A stretch of 40,689 nucleotides of DNA from a virus: positions 1-40,689 of the IMG/VR virus record IMGVR_UViG_3300026367_000092, one strand, 5' to 3'. The notes under the pieces were generated by a model. It was not told the origin of the DNA and did not search any database. It worked only from the letters and a program-made list of their open reading frames with translations. Below, in pieces: positions 14,856 through 23,301 of the stretch (positions are counted from its first letter, which is position 1; the number at the start of each line of letters is the position of its first letter). A program made the translations under genes and the position numbers.

Positions 14856-16333
14856 ATGTCCCCGCAAATCTCGTTGCACCCCTGTTTGCATTCTCGGTCG
14901 AAAGCGGCGGGCAGTTCGAAGACCTGGCGCCGGTGATCCTTTACGGTCACAAGACTGCCGGCGGCTCCATGTCGGACAACGTCAAGACCTCCTGCGCATC
15001 GCGCAGTCAGGCGCGTGCGCTCGCCGGCAAGGGCTCTATGCTCGAGCAGATGGTGGCGGTGTTCCGCAAGAACGCGCCGACGCATCCGCTTTACATCGTT
15101 TCGATCCCCGCCACCGGCACCGCCGAGATCCGGACCATCACCGTGGGCGCTCCGCCGGCGGCTGGCGGCACCGGTGTGATCAACATCATGGGTGAGCTCG
15201 TCTATATGTCGATTGCGGCTGGTGACAGCGCCGACACGGTGGCCGCCGCGATCAATGCCGCGATCAACGCCTATGACAACGCCCAGACTGGGCATGCGCT
15301 GCCCTACACAGCAACTGTGGCGACCAATGTCGTGACCATCACCGCCCGCCATGCCGGTGCCTATGCGGCGGAGATCGGCGTGACCGTGCCGGTGCTCGAC
15401 GGAGCCAATGCCCTGACCGGCGTGCTGACGATTGCCGAAGCGACCGCCGGGTCTGGAACGCCGGACACCTCGACCGCAAACGCGGCGATCGAGGAGGACG
15501 ACTGGTCTTTCCTGATCTCGGCTTTCGGTGACGCGACCAATGTCGGAAAATACGACACGCTGCTGTCGGAAGTCTCCGGCCGCTGGTCCTATGCCAACCA
15601 GAAATTCGGCATCGCCTATTATCCGAAGCGCGACAGCCAGTCGAACCTGATCTCCTATGGCGAGGGCAAGGACACCTGGAAACTTTGCGCGATCCCGACA
15701 TTTACCTCGGGTGGCCATGCCGAGCCTGGCTATATCTGGGTGACTGCCATGATCGCCCGCGTCGCGCCCTGGCTTGCCGGCGGTGCCACGGGCGATGTCA
15801 ACCGAAACCAGACCGGGCTTGTGGTCGAAGGCATCACCGCGCCGACGGATACGGCCTATTGGCTGGACCTGGCAACGCGCAATGCCTTTCTCGCCGCGGG
15901 CCTTTCATCCTGGCGCATCGACGGCAATGGCCGGGTGGCGGTCGACAAGATCATCACCCATGCCCGGACCACCGCAGGCGTGCCCGACACGACTTTCCGC
16001 GATATTCAGAAGCCGCACGCGCTGATGTATTCGCTGCGCTACATCCTGGCGCAACTGGCATTCGAGCACTCCAACAAGGTGATTGCAGATGACAATCCGG
16101 GCACCGTTGCTTCAATTTCGACGCCGAGGGATATTGAGGCGACATGCTACCACGCCTATGTCGGGCTCGAACTTCGCGGCGTGCTGGAGAATTCCGCCAC
16201 CGCACTCAAGAGCCTGACAGTCACGCGCAACCTGGATAATCCCAACCGGGTCGACGCAGAGATTCCGATGGACTTCACCAATCCGCTCGACATCTTCTCC
16301 GGCCTGGCGCGGGTCTATTCGCAGTTTCGCTGA
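14852..16333 (+). CDS. Tail sheath protein, Mu gpL family
   Basis: The 493-residue protein would form the contractile sheath around the tube. The family signature is visible as VAPLFAFSVESGGQ at the N-terminus, IATPATGTAEIRT-type strands in an inserted domain, and the C-terminal VTRNLDNPNRVDAEIPMDF, which mediates sheath handshake contacts. It begins after AAGGAGTCG. This gene, with the tube and Mu-type baseplate genes, shows the phage is a myovirus despite its lambda-like head. Confidence 0.9.
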   Translation: MNVPANLVAPLFAFSVESGGQFEDLAPVILYGHKTAGGSMSDNVKTSCASRSQARALAGKGSMLEQMVAVFRKNAPTHPLYIVSIPATGTAEIRTITVGAPPAAGGTGVINIMGELVYMSIAAGDSADTVAAAINAAINAYDNAQTGHALPYTATVATNVVTITARHAGAYAAEIGVTVPVLDGANALTGVLTIAEATAGSGTPDTSTANAAIEEDDWSFLISAFGDATNVGKYDTLLSEVSGRWSYANQKFGIAYYPKRDSQSNLISYGEGKDTWKLCAIPTFTSGGHAEPGYIWVTAMIARVAPWLAGGATGDVNRNQTGLVVEGITAPTDTAYWLDLATRNAFLAAGLSSWRIDGNGRVAVDKIITHARTTAGVPDTTFRDIQKPHALMYSLRYILAQLAFEHSNKVIADDNPGTVASISTPRDIEATCYHAYVGLELRGVLENSATALKSLTVTRNLDNPNRVDAEIPMDFTNPLDIFSGLARVYSQFR

Positions 16334-16344
16334 TCTACTTTGAT

Positions 16345-16364
16345 CCGGGCGCTTCTGCGCCCGG
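16345..16364 (+). promoter_or_regulatory. Hairpin between sheath and tube genes
   Basis: CCGGGCGC (16345-16352) and GCGCCCGG (16357-16364) form a perfect 8-bp stem over a TTCT loop, followed by TTGACC. The T content after the stem is low, so it is a weak terminator or a 3'-end stabiliser that could adjust the ratio of sheath to tube. Confidence 0.6.
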
Positions 16365-16395
16365 TTGACCCCATTCAAAACAAAGGAGCCATCCC

Positions 16396-16767
16396 ATGGC
16401 TGGTAAAGATTTTGGCGGGACAGTCCGCCTTCGCCTGTCGAGTGGAGAGACATTCTCGCTGCGCGGTACCATGACACTCAAGACTTCCGGCCGCTCGGTT
16501 GAGGCGGTCATGAACCAGGATGGAACCATCGACCGGGTGGCCACACGAATGCCCTATGCGTTCGAGATGTCATTCGCCGATGCCGGGCAGAACATGGAAG
16601 CGATGATGAAGGCCGACAGGTTCGACGCCACGTTCATCGAGGAAGACAATGGCAAATCGCATTATTATACAAATGCGTTTTTCACCGGCGAGCCCTCGAT
16701 CAACCGGATTAACGGTGAAGTTACCGGGCTGTCCGGTGCTGCCGAGAAATACGTTGCGAAGGGCTGA
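16396..16767 (+). CDS. Tail tube protein, Mu gpM family
   Basis: The 123-residue protein follows the sheath gene after CAAAGGAG. It is beta-rich with the repeated Gly-Thr strands typical of Mu tube proteins (GTVRLRLSSGETFSLRGTMTL), and ends NGEVTGLSGAAEKYVAKG. It would form the inner tube through which DNA passes. Its size and place agree with Mu gpM (118 residues). Confidence 0.85.
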   Translation: MAGKDFGGTVRLRLSSGETFSLRGTMTLKTSGRSVEAVMNQDGTIDRVATRMPYAFEMSFADAGQNMEAMMKADRFDATFIEEDNGKSHYYTNAFFTGEPSINRINGEVTGLSGAAEKYVAKG

Positions 16768-16770
16768 TCC

Positions 16771-17109
16771 ATGTCAGGCGAAAAAACTGTCCGGCTGTCG
16801 CGGCGTTATGAGGCGCATGACCGGACGTTCGATAGCCTCGTTTTTCGCCAGCCGAAAATGGCGGATTTCGAGGAGATCGGCGAGATTGCCGAGCGGCAAC
16901 CGGCGCCGATGGGCGGCGAGATGATCCTTTACCATGACGATCGCGTCTGGAAATACCGCGACCGGCTGCTCAAGCGTGGCGACGATCTGCCATCGGCGGC
17001 GGATCTCGGTGATCTGGACCTTGCTGACGGCATCGCGGTCAAGGAAGCCATCACCGGTTTTTTTTCCCAGGCGCGGGCCAGGCCTGGCGGCGATCTGCCG
17101 ACCTCCTGA
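16771..17109 (+). CDS. Tail assembly chaperone, Mu gp41-like
   Basis: The 112-residue zero-frame product matches tail assembly chaperones: an N-terminal motif (VRLSRRYEAHDRTFDSLVFRQP), a central region containing EIAERQPAPMG, and an acidic end. Chaperones of this group hold the tape measure while the tube polymerises. A T8 slippery run near its 3' end (17058-17065) would allow -1 shifting into an extended form. It starts three bases after the tube stop. Confidence 0.8.
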   Translation: MSGEKTVRLSRRYEAHDRTFDSLVFRQPKMADFEEIGEIAERQPAPMGGEMILYHDDRVWKYRDRLLKRGDDLPSAADLGDLDLADGIAVKEAITGFFSQARARPGGDLPTS

Positions 17110-17204
17110 TTTTCAAATTTGGGTTCAATCCTGACAGCGTCATGCAGATGACGCTGTTGCAATGCATTTCCTGGGCCGTGCGCGGTCAAGAGTTCCGGAG
17201 CTGA
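17058..17204 (+). other. -1 frameshift site and extension of tail chaperone
   Basis: In the zero frame the bases read ggT TTT TTT tcc, a perfect T_TTT_TTT heptamer at 17058-17064 within a run of eight T. The -1 frame then stays open for 46 codons to TGA 17202-17204. It gives PGAGQAWRRSADLLIFKFG, NPDSVMQMTLLQCISWAVRG and a short end, with a helical, conserved-looking composition. The fused product is about 144 residues. Long tails commonly make a long chaperone by this route, for example Mu gp41/42 and lambda G/GT. The extension ends three bases before the tape measure start. Confidence 0.8.
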
Positions 17205-17206
17205 TA

Positions 17207-19099
17207 GTGAACCGCACGATCGAAGCCATTGTCAGATTGTCGGCCAAGCTAGGCCCGATGGCGGCATTCGGCCAGATGGGCGCGAAGCTGGCTGATGTGA
17301 ACAATAAGGCATCTGCGTTCAACCGGACGCAAACGATGATGGCCAAGGGCTCCAACGCTGCGACGGCTGCCTTGATGCGTTTTGCGGCCCCTGCGGCTAT
17401 CGCCTATGGGGCACAGCGGGCAGTGCGCGAATTCGCTGGTGTGGAGCGCACGTTGACCCGCATCGGCATCAATGCGGACGCCAGCCGCGAGCAGATGGCT
17501 GGTGTCTTCAAGGAACTGCAGCAAATCGGGCAGGCCACCTCTACGCCGGTTGATAATATCGTCGCCGGGCTGGATTCGCTGATTGCATCAGGCAAGTCAC
17601 TTGATGAAGCCATGGCATTGATTGGATCGGTGTCGGCCACAGCGCAGGCGGCTGGGGCCAATTTTGGGCAAATGGCAACCACAGCTGATGCGGTGTCGAA
17701 TTCGTTCGGCATTACCGGCGAGAACATGCAGGCTGCCTTTGATATTCTGGCCAAGGGCGGCAAGGCCGGAAAGTTCGAACTTCGCGATATGGCTGCAGAG
17801 TTGCCGTCGCTGGCTCCTGCCTTTGCGGCGCTGGGTTATGAGGGTGAAGACGGGCTCAAAAGATTGACCGCCGCACTGCAGACCGTGCGAATGGAAACCG
17901 GTACGTCAGGTGAGGCTGCGACATCGTTCATGGATGTGCTGACCAAGCTGAATTCAGTCACTGTGTCGAACAGCTTCAAGAAGCAATTCGGCGTCGATCT
18001 GCGCAACGAGATGAAAAAAGCCAAGGCCGCTGGCGAGGACACACTCGAGGCGTTTATCCGGCTTTCGAAAGAAGCTGTTGACGGTGATATGTCGAAGTTG
18101 CCGTTGTTGTTTACCGACAAGCAAATGCTGATCGGCATGCGGGCGCTGATAAACCACACTGGCGAATTCAAGGATTTGCTGGGTGAGCTTGGCAGCGCCG
18201 CCGGCACTGTGGGTGTCGACCTCAAGCGGGTGCTTGAGGATAGCCAGGGCTCGATTGACAGGATGTCAAATTCCTGGGACCGACTGAAGACCAGCTTCGG
18301 CGAAACGATAGCCCCGACGGCTGCGGGCGCGATGGAAGCGGTATCGGGAAGTCTGGACAGGTCTTCGGCTATCAATGCCGGGCTTGAAAAAACAGGTGCC
18401 GCAAAAGGATGGTGGGCGCGGACAGGCTGGGGTGTGACCTCATCCGAGGCTGACAAGGACTCGATGGCCTGGGTTGGTGGATACCGCACAGACGCGCAGC
18501 GCAACACCATTGCTGGCTATGGCGCTTATGCGGCGTCAAGATCTTCGGCGCCATCGGTGCCGGTGGCCCGGACGCCGCCGGTGACTGTTTCCGGAAACGG
18601 TGCCTCTGTTCCTCTCCCGGTGTTCCGTCCAAATGAAACTGACATGGCGATTGATCGAAGAGACGCGGAGCGGATATCCATCAACAGCGATATGCGCCGC
18701 GAGGGCATCGACCCTCTACGCGGCTCGGTTCCGGCGTCTGTAGTGGGGGATGGCATATCGTTGCGGCCAGGGCAGGGCGTGTCTGAATTGCAGGGGCTGT
18801 TGGCTCGGCTGGAGCAGGCAGGCGTTCAATCAGGTTCTGACCTTGCGCAGGGTGGTGATGCTGCTGCCAGTGCGATTTCAAATGCTGCGCCCGAGGCTGG
18901 GAATGGTTTTGGTGACGCTGCGGCCGCGAAAATCAACGCATCTGCGGCGCAGGCAGGCACGGCATTTGGTGATGCTGCTGCGGCCAAAATACGCGCCGCT
19001 GTTGGTATTGTTGGTGGCCACCCGGGTTCAGGGGCTCCGGTTTCGGGCAATCGTGGCCGGACCATGCCGCGGGCCGGGCAAGCAAGTCAGGCGCAATAA
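17207..19099 (+). CDS. Tail tape measure protein
   Basis: The 630-residue protein sets tail length and follows the chaperone. The GTG at 17207 has CGGAG six bases upstream; the earlier ATG at 17162 would be inside the chaperone extension. It shows the tape measure core of the TP901 type (FAGVERTLTRIGINADASREQ and GENMQAAFDILAKGGKAGKFE). The C-terminal part is low-complexity Gly/Ala with two copies of a FGDAAAAKI repeat. The tape is moderate in length, suggesting a tail of medium size if the usual length rule applies. Confidence 0.88.
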   Translation: MNRTIEAIVRLSAKLGPMAAFGQMGAKLADVNNKASAFNRTQTMMAKGSNAATAALMRFAAPAAIAYGAQRAVREFAGVERTLTRIGINADASREQMAGVFKELQQIGQATSTPVDNIVAGLDSLIASGKSLDEAMALIGSVSATAQAAGANFGQMATTADAVSNSFGITGENMQAAFDILAKGGKAGKFELRDMAAELPSLAPAFAALGYEGEDGLKRLTAALQTVRMETGTSGEAATSFMDVLTKLNSVTVSNSFKKQFGVDLRNEMKKAKAAGEDTLEAFIRLSKEAVDGDMSKLPLLFTDKQMLIGMRALINHTGEFKDLLGELGSAAGTVGVDLKRVLEDSQGSIDRMSNSWDRLKTSFGETIAPTAAGAMEAVSGSLDRSSAINAGLEKTGAAKGWWARTGWGVTSSEADKDSMAWVGGYRTDAQRNTIAGYGAYAASRSSAPSVPVARTPPVTVSGNGASVPLPVFRPNETDMAIDRRDAERISINSDMRREGIDPLRGSVPASVVGDGISLRPGQGVSELQGLLARLEQAGVQSGSDLAQGGDAAASAISNAAPEAGNGFGDAAAAKINASAAQAGTAFGDAAAAKIRAAVGIVGGHPGSGAPVSGNRGRTMPRAGQASQAQ

Positions 19100-19102
19100 A
19101 TC

Positions 19103-19570
19103 ATGGCTATGCGGGATTGGACAAAAACACTGCGGCGCGCCTCGTTTCGGGGTGTTCCATTCTGGGTTGAGGGTGAAGAGCCGGATGTTGGCCGTCGCGT
19201 GGTGGTTCATGAGATATCTGGTGGTGAAACAACACTCACCGAGGACATGGGCGCGCGGTCAAAGTCGATTTTTGTCGAGGCTTATGTCACGGGCGATCTG
19301 GCTGATGTAGCCGGTCGTGCGCTGGAAGCGGCTTGCAGCGCGGCTGGCGCGTCGCTGCTGATCCTGCCGATGGACGCGGGTGAGACGGCGCACTGCATTG
19401 CCTGCTCACGCAACCGGAGAAAAGACAAGAACGGTTTCATTTCCTATCGGCTGGAATTTGTTGCTGCCGGCGGTGTGGTCTCGTTCGCAGCCAGTGGCCT
19501 TGGTCAGCTTCGCCAGACATTCACTGCAGGTGTTGCTGCTGTTGCGGCTCAGATTGCCGCGCAGTTTTGA
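19103..19570 (+). CDS. DNA circularisation protein N (Mu gpN-like), N-terminal half
   Basis: The 155-residue protein has the DNA_circ_N start: DWTKTLRRASFRGVPFWVEG, followed by VVVHEISGGETTLTEDMG. In Mu, gpN is about 480 residues and is a baseplate component. Here the frame ends at TGA 19568-19570. The continuation lies in the same frame after only nine bases, so the ancestral gene looks to be split by a single stop codon. The N-terminal half alone would lack the C-terminal contacts. Confidence 0.8.
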   Translation: MAMRDWTKTLRRASFRGVPFWVEGEEPDVGRRVVVHEISGGETTLTEDMGARSKSIFVEAYVTGDLADVAGRALEAACSAAGASLLILPMDAGETAHCIACSRNRRKDKNGFISYRLEFVAAGGVVSFAASGLGQLRQTFTAGVAAVAAQIAAQF

Positions 19571-19579
19571 GAGGTTGAG

Positions 19580-20170
19580 ATGGAACAGGTACGGGCTTTC
19601 CTGACTGGTCTGGCACAGGAACTCATCACCGACATTGACGATCTGGCAAGTGTGGACGCACTTTCCGTATCATCGCAAGCGTGTGGTGAAAGTGGTGCTG
19701 CTGCGCTGTTGCAGATGGCGCAGTTGATAGGTGAAGCGGCGGATGAGCCGGGAGACGTTGCTGCAGCTCTAGACCGCGCGGCTCCGACAGGTGGCCTCTG
19801 GCTTGTCGTGTGCATGGTAGTGGCCTGCTTCGCTGCGATGCGAGCAGACTATCCATCACGGCAAGACGCCCAGGTGGCGCGGAGTGCTATCTCCGCCCGC
19901 GCCGAGACGGTTTACGGCGTTGCGGGTATTTTTGGCGCCGAGACCATCGGCTGGCTGATTTCGCTGACGGGGATCACGGTTGGCCATCTGTCGCGAACCG
20001 CGGCAGAGAGAGCGCCGGCCGTGCGGGTGGAGACTGGCGTGTCGCTGCCGTCGACGTTGCTGGCCTATGATCTGTACGGAAGTGCTGCGCGAGCAGGCGA
20101 GATTGTTGACCGCAACAAGATCAGCACATCGCTGGTGATGCCGGTGTCCTTCGAGGCTGTTGCGCAATGA
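19580..20170 (+). CDS. DNA circularisation protein N-like, C-terminal half
   Basis: The 196-residue protein ends with LPSTLLAYDLYGSAARAGEIVDRNK, which is the conserved C-terminal motif of gpN-family proteins (YRLY-x-DEIVARNR form). It starts with ATG 19580 after GAGAGG, in the same reading frame as the N half. It may be translated as a separate subunit or by read-through of the TGA. It contains one Ala/Val-rich hydrophobic stretch (GGLWLVVCMVVACFAAM). The split is atypical for the family. Confidence 0.7.
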   Translation: MEQVRAFLTGLAQELITDIDDLASVDALSVSSQACGESGAAALLQMAQLIGEAADEPGDVAAALDRAAPTGGLWLVVCMVVACFAAMRADYPSRQDAQVARSAISARAETVYGVAGIFGAETIGWLISLTGITVGHLSRTAAERAPAVRVETGVSLPSTLLAYDLYGSAARAGEIVDRNKISTSLVMPVSFEAVAQ

Positions 20171-21219
20171 CGCTTGAGACGATTGTCTTCGCGGTTGGCG
20201 GTAACCCGTTGCCACATACAAGCGCACAACTGGATGAGTCTGCCGAAGAGGCAGTGCGGACCGCGCAGTTTTCGATTGCCTGGACGGGTGCCGGAATTCC
20301 GTGCGCGCCGGATGAAGTGGCGATAATTACGGTATCTGGCGAGTTGTGGGGCACAGGTTATGTCCGCGACGTGCGGGGCGAACACGGCGAGGAAAACCGC
20401 AATTACACGGTCACGTTTGCCTCACGAACCTGCGATGCGACGGAATGCTCGGTCGACCACCCGACCGGTCTGAAGCGCGATGCGGATCTCGGTGATATTG
20501 CGCGTGAGTTCGATACGCTTGGCATCGGCATTGATATCAAGGCGGAGACGGTGATGAAGGCAGTGCACAAGGTGCGGCCTGGCGAGACGCTTTTCGAGAC
20601 GTTGGAAACCGATGCACGGGCGCAAGGCGTGCTGATCCACGACAGCCCGGAGGGAAAGCTGGTGCTGGCCGACAAGCCGGAAGGCAGGCACGCAGGCAGC
20701 CTCAAGCTCGGCGTCAACATCGAGGAGGCAAGCGGCAGTCTGTCAGGCGCCACAAGTTTTTCGACGGTCAAGGTGCGCGGGCAGGCGTCGATCGGTGTGA
20801 AGGCATCGGCGTTGCGGCCGGAGGCCGAGGCAAAGGGGGCATCACGGCGCAAACGCCCGTTGATTATCCCGTTTGAAGGTGAGGCCACATCGGCGCGGTT
20901 GAAGAAACGTGCCGGCTGGGAAGCGCGCCGCGCAAGCGGCGAGGCCGTGGCCTGTTCTATCACCTCACCGGGCTTCAGGGATCAGGGAGGCGCACGGTGG
21001 AAAAGCAACTGGCTGGTCGAAGTCGATGACGACTGGCTCGGGATCAACCAGGACATGGTGATCGCAGCGGTTTCGCTGGTGCAGGATGGCGGCGGCGGCA
21101 CGGTGGCGCGGCTCACGCTCAAGGACCCGCGTGCGCTTGGCGGCGACAATCCACGCGGAAAATCCAATTCCGCATGGGGTGCGCCAGCAGCAGCAAACAC
21201 GACTTACCGGGAAGGTTGA
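20167..21219 (+). CDS. Baseplate hub protein, Mu gpP family
   Basis: The 350-residue protein overlaps the previous stop by ATGA. It follows gpN as in Mu. The pattern of strands (FSIAWTGAGIPCAPDEVAI), a KVRPGETLFETLETDARAQGV helix-turn like a LysM-type repeat, and the FSTVKVRGQAS strand fit the hub protein that supports the spike. A Lys-rich SRRKRPLIIP segment follows. Confidence 0.8.
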   Translation: MTLETIVFAVGGNPLPHTSAQLDESAEEAVRTAQFSIAWTGAGIPCAPDEVAIITVSGELWGTGYVRDVRGEHGEENRNYTVTFASRTCDATECSVDHPTGLKRDADLGDIAREFDTLGIGIDIKAETVMKAVHKVRPGETLFETLETDARAQGVLIHDSPEGKLVLADKPEGRHAGSLKLGVNIEEASGSLSGATSFSTVKVRGQASIGVKASALRPEAEAKGASRRKRPLIIPFEGEATSARLKKRAGWEARRASGEAVACSITSPGFRDQGGARWKSNWLVEVDDDWLGINQDMVIAAVSLVQDGGGGTVARLTLKDPRALGGDNPRGKSNSAWGAPAAANTTYREG

Positions 21220-21223
21220 CGCG

Positions 21224-21703
21224 ATGTTTGACGGCAATCTGACACGGTTTGAACTCGACGGCACGGTTGAGCATCGCGAGGGCCAGCAATTCGTCAATGG
21301 CAAGGGTTTTGCCGGGGATGCATTCGAGCGGGTGCACCGGGTCGAGCCTCACGGCTTTGCCAGCAACCCTGTCGCGGGCGGCATTGGTGTTGCCATGTCG
21401 GCGCGGGGAAATCGGGATTCGGCCTATGTGTTTGGCGGTGAAAACCCCGACATGCGGCCAAATGTCGATATGGGTGGGGCGGCGATCTATGACCACACCG
21501 GCAACATTGTCTCGGTAGTTCAGAAAGATATGCGGTTTGTGCATTCGGCCAAGATCCACATCATCGCGCCGGAAATCATCCTTGAGGGCAGGGTCCTGCT
21601 TGGTGGCCCTGGTGCGGCGCGGCCTGTCTCTGCGCAAGGTACGGTTGACAGCGAGGGGCATGAAGACATCAGCAACTTCGGTGACGGGGTGTTTGTGACA
21701 TGA
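21224..21703 (+). CDS. Baseplate spike protein, Mu gp45 family
   Basis: The 159-residue protein has the gp45 signature: RVHRVEPHGFASNPVAGGIG, then NRDSAYVFGGENPDMRP, followed by repeated beta strands (IVSVVQKDMRFVHSAKIHI, IILEG). It would form the central membrane-piercing trimer. The ATG at 21224 has GAAGG upstream; longer in-frame starts lie within gpP. It overlaps gp46 by ATGA. Confidence 0.83.
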   Translation: MFDGNLTRFELDGTVEHREGQQFVNGKGFAGDAFERVHRVEPHGFASNPVAGGIGVAMSARGNRDSAYVFGGENPDMRPNVDMGGAAIYDHTGNIVSVVQKDMRFVHSAKIHIIAPEIILEGRVLLGGPGAARPVSAQGTVDSEGHEDISNFGDGVFVT

Positions 21704-22230
21704 AGATCATTCCGCTTGCCCAGGACAGTGAGCCTTTGCTGGATCCTGATCTGGTGTGGAACGGGTGGACCGGTGATCTGGCAACAACGGCAATCAGCGA
21801 CCCGGTCAACCCGGGAGGGCTGCGTGCCACCCAGGCGCTGGCAACCGCCATCCTGATCTGCCTGATGACGGACGCGCGCGCCGATGCAACGGAGCTGCGC
21901 GACGGCGATGTCAACCGCGGCTGGCCGGGCGACAGTTTTGAGCGCGATGCGGATGAGCCTGTGCTTGGTTCCAAATTATGGCTGTTGCGTCGGCGGGCGT
22001 TGACTGACGAAGTCATTGTGCTGGCCGAAGATTACGCGCGGGCGGCGCTCAAGACCCTGACCGATCAGGGCGCTGTGGGGCGGTTTGATGTGAGTGCCGC
22101 GGCAGAAAAGGCGCGATCTATGCTTGTGCTTTCAATCGCGGCTTACGGACGCGATGGCAGCCAGGTCCATGACCAGAAATATGCAGTCTTGTGGGAGCAG
22201 TTGAATGGCGTTTCCGATCCGCTCGCTTGA
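21700..22230 (+). CDS. Baseplate protein, Mu gp46 (GP46) family
   Basis: The 176-residue protein carries the GP46 pattern. It has a WNGWTGDLATTA start, a long helix (GLRATQALATAILICLMTDARA), then RDGDVNRGWPGDSF and GSKLWLLRRR. It is a wedge component of Mu-type baseplates. It overlaps its neighbours at both ends. Confidence 0.82.
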   Translation: MKIIPLAQDSEPLLDPDLVWNGWTGDLATTAISDPVNPGGLRATQALATAILICLMTDARADATELRDGDVNRGWPGDSFERDADEPVLGSKLWLLRRRALTDEVIVLAEDYARAALKTLTDQGAVGRFDVSAAAEKARSMLVLSIAAYGRDGSQVHDQKYAVLWEQLNGVSDPLA

Positions 22231-23296
22231 CGAGGTTTCGGCCTCGGTTCGCGGGGCCATGCGACAATACCTCCCCGGCACCGACGCCAGCCTCAAGCAG
22301 AACGTGCTGCGGGTCATTGGCAAGGTGCAGGCGCTGCTGGCGCATGAATACGAGCTGCGTGTAAAATGGATTTTCAACCAGATTTATTTGTCGACCGCGA
22401 CCAGTGAGGCCATCATCCGGCTGCATGCGGCCGAATACCGGATTCTGCAGAAAGCGGCGTCAGCTGCAAGTGGTGAGATTGCCGGAACCGGTCAGGCCCA
22501 CAAGGTCTATCCGGCGGGCATCAGATTTGTGTCAGCTGGCGTCACCTATGTGACCACAGCAGGTTTTACAGCCAACGCCATCGGTGCCTTCACCGCCAGC
22601 GTACAAGCAGAAAGCTCGGGGGCGCAAACCAACCGGGATGCATCTGCGGAGCTGGTGCTGGCTGACCCGGCTCTTTATCCGACCATATCAGGAACAGTGA
22701 CCGTTTCGAGTGGTGGGCTCGGCGGTGGCGCTGATCTCGAGGCAATCGAGGATCTGCGGTCCCGTGGTCTCAAGCGCAAGGCATCGCCGCCGCAGGGCGG
22801 AGCATTGCCGGATTATGAAAACTGGGCGCTTGAAGTGCCTGGTGTGGTGACGGCGTGGGCGGCAAACTTTGCCAACGGGTATGGCACAATCGGTGTCTGG
22901 ATCCTGTTTGATGGGCGGCCAAACGGCATCCCGGCTCCGGCAGATCTTGCCGCGGTTGATGCCTATATCTCAGATCTGCGGTTGGTGAGGGCTGAATATT
23001 TCACCATGGCGCCGATTGCCAAGCCGGTGGATATTTCCATCAGTCTTTCGCCTGATACTTCGGCCATGCGCACGGCTGTGACAGAGGCGCTGACCACATT
23101 CTTCGATGCAACGCTGAAAGACACGCGGTTGCGGCCGGGGCTGCCGGACAATCCTTTCACGTTGCCAAGAGCATGGCTGTCGGAGGTGATCTCCACTGTT
23201 CCTGGCGAGACCAGCCACATTCTCAACACGCCTTCGGGCGGGTCAGTCTTCCAGCCCGGTGAATTGCCGGTGCTGGGAACGATCAGCTGGACCTGA
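22205..23296 (+). CDS. Baseplate J-like protein, Mu gp47 family
   Basis: The 363-residue protein begins MAFPIRSLDEVSASVRGAM, as baseplate J/gp47 proteins do. It contains the SGGLGGGADLEAIEDLRSRGLKRK segment, then PQGGALPDYENWALEVPGVVTAW, which is strongly characteristic of gp47. It forms the peripheral wedge. Overlap with gp46 is 26 bases. Confidence 0.88.
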   Translation: MAFPIRSLDEVSASVRGAMRQYLPGTDASLKQNVLRVIGKVQALLAHEYELRVKWIFNQIYLSTATSEAIIRLHAAEYRILQKAASAASGEIAGTGQAHKVYPAGIRFVSAGVTYVTTAGFTANAIGAFTASVQAESSGAQTNRDASAELVLADPALYPTISGTVTVSSGGLGGGADLEAIEDLRSRGLKRKASPPQGGALPDYENWALEVPGVVTAWAANFANGYGTIGVWILFDGRPNGIPAPADLAAVDAYISDLRLVRAEYFTMAPIAKPVDISISLSPDTSAMRTAVTEALTTFFDATLKDTRLRPGLPDNPFTLPRAWLSEVISTVPGETSHILNTPSGGSVFQPGELPVLGTISWT

Positions 23297-23301
23297 CCGG
23301 T

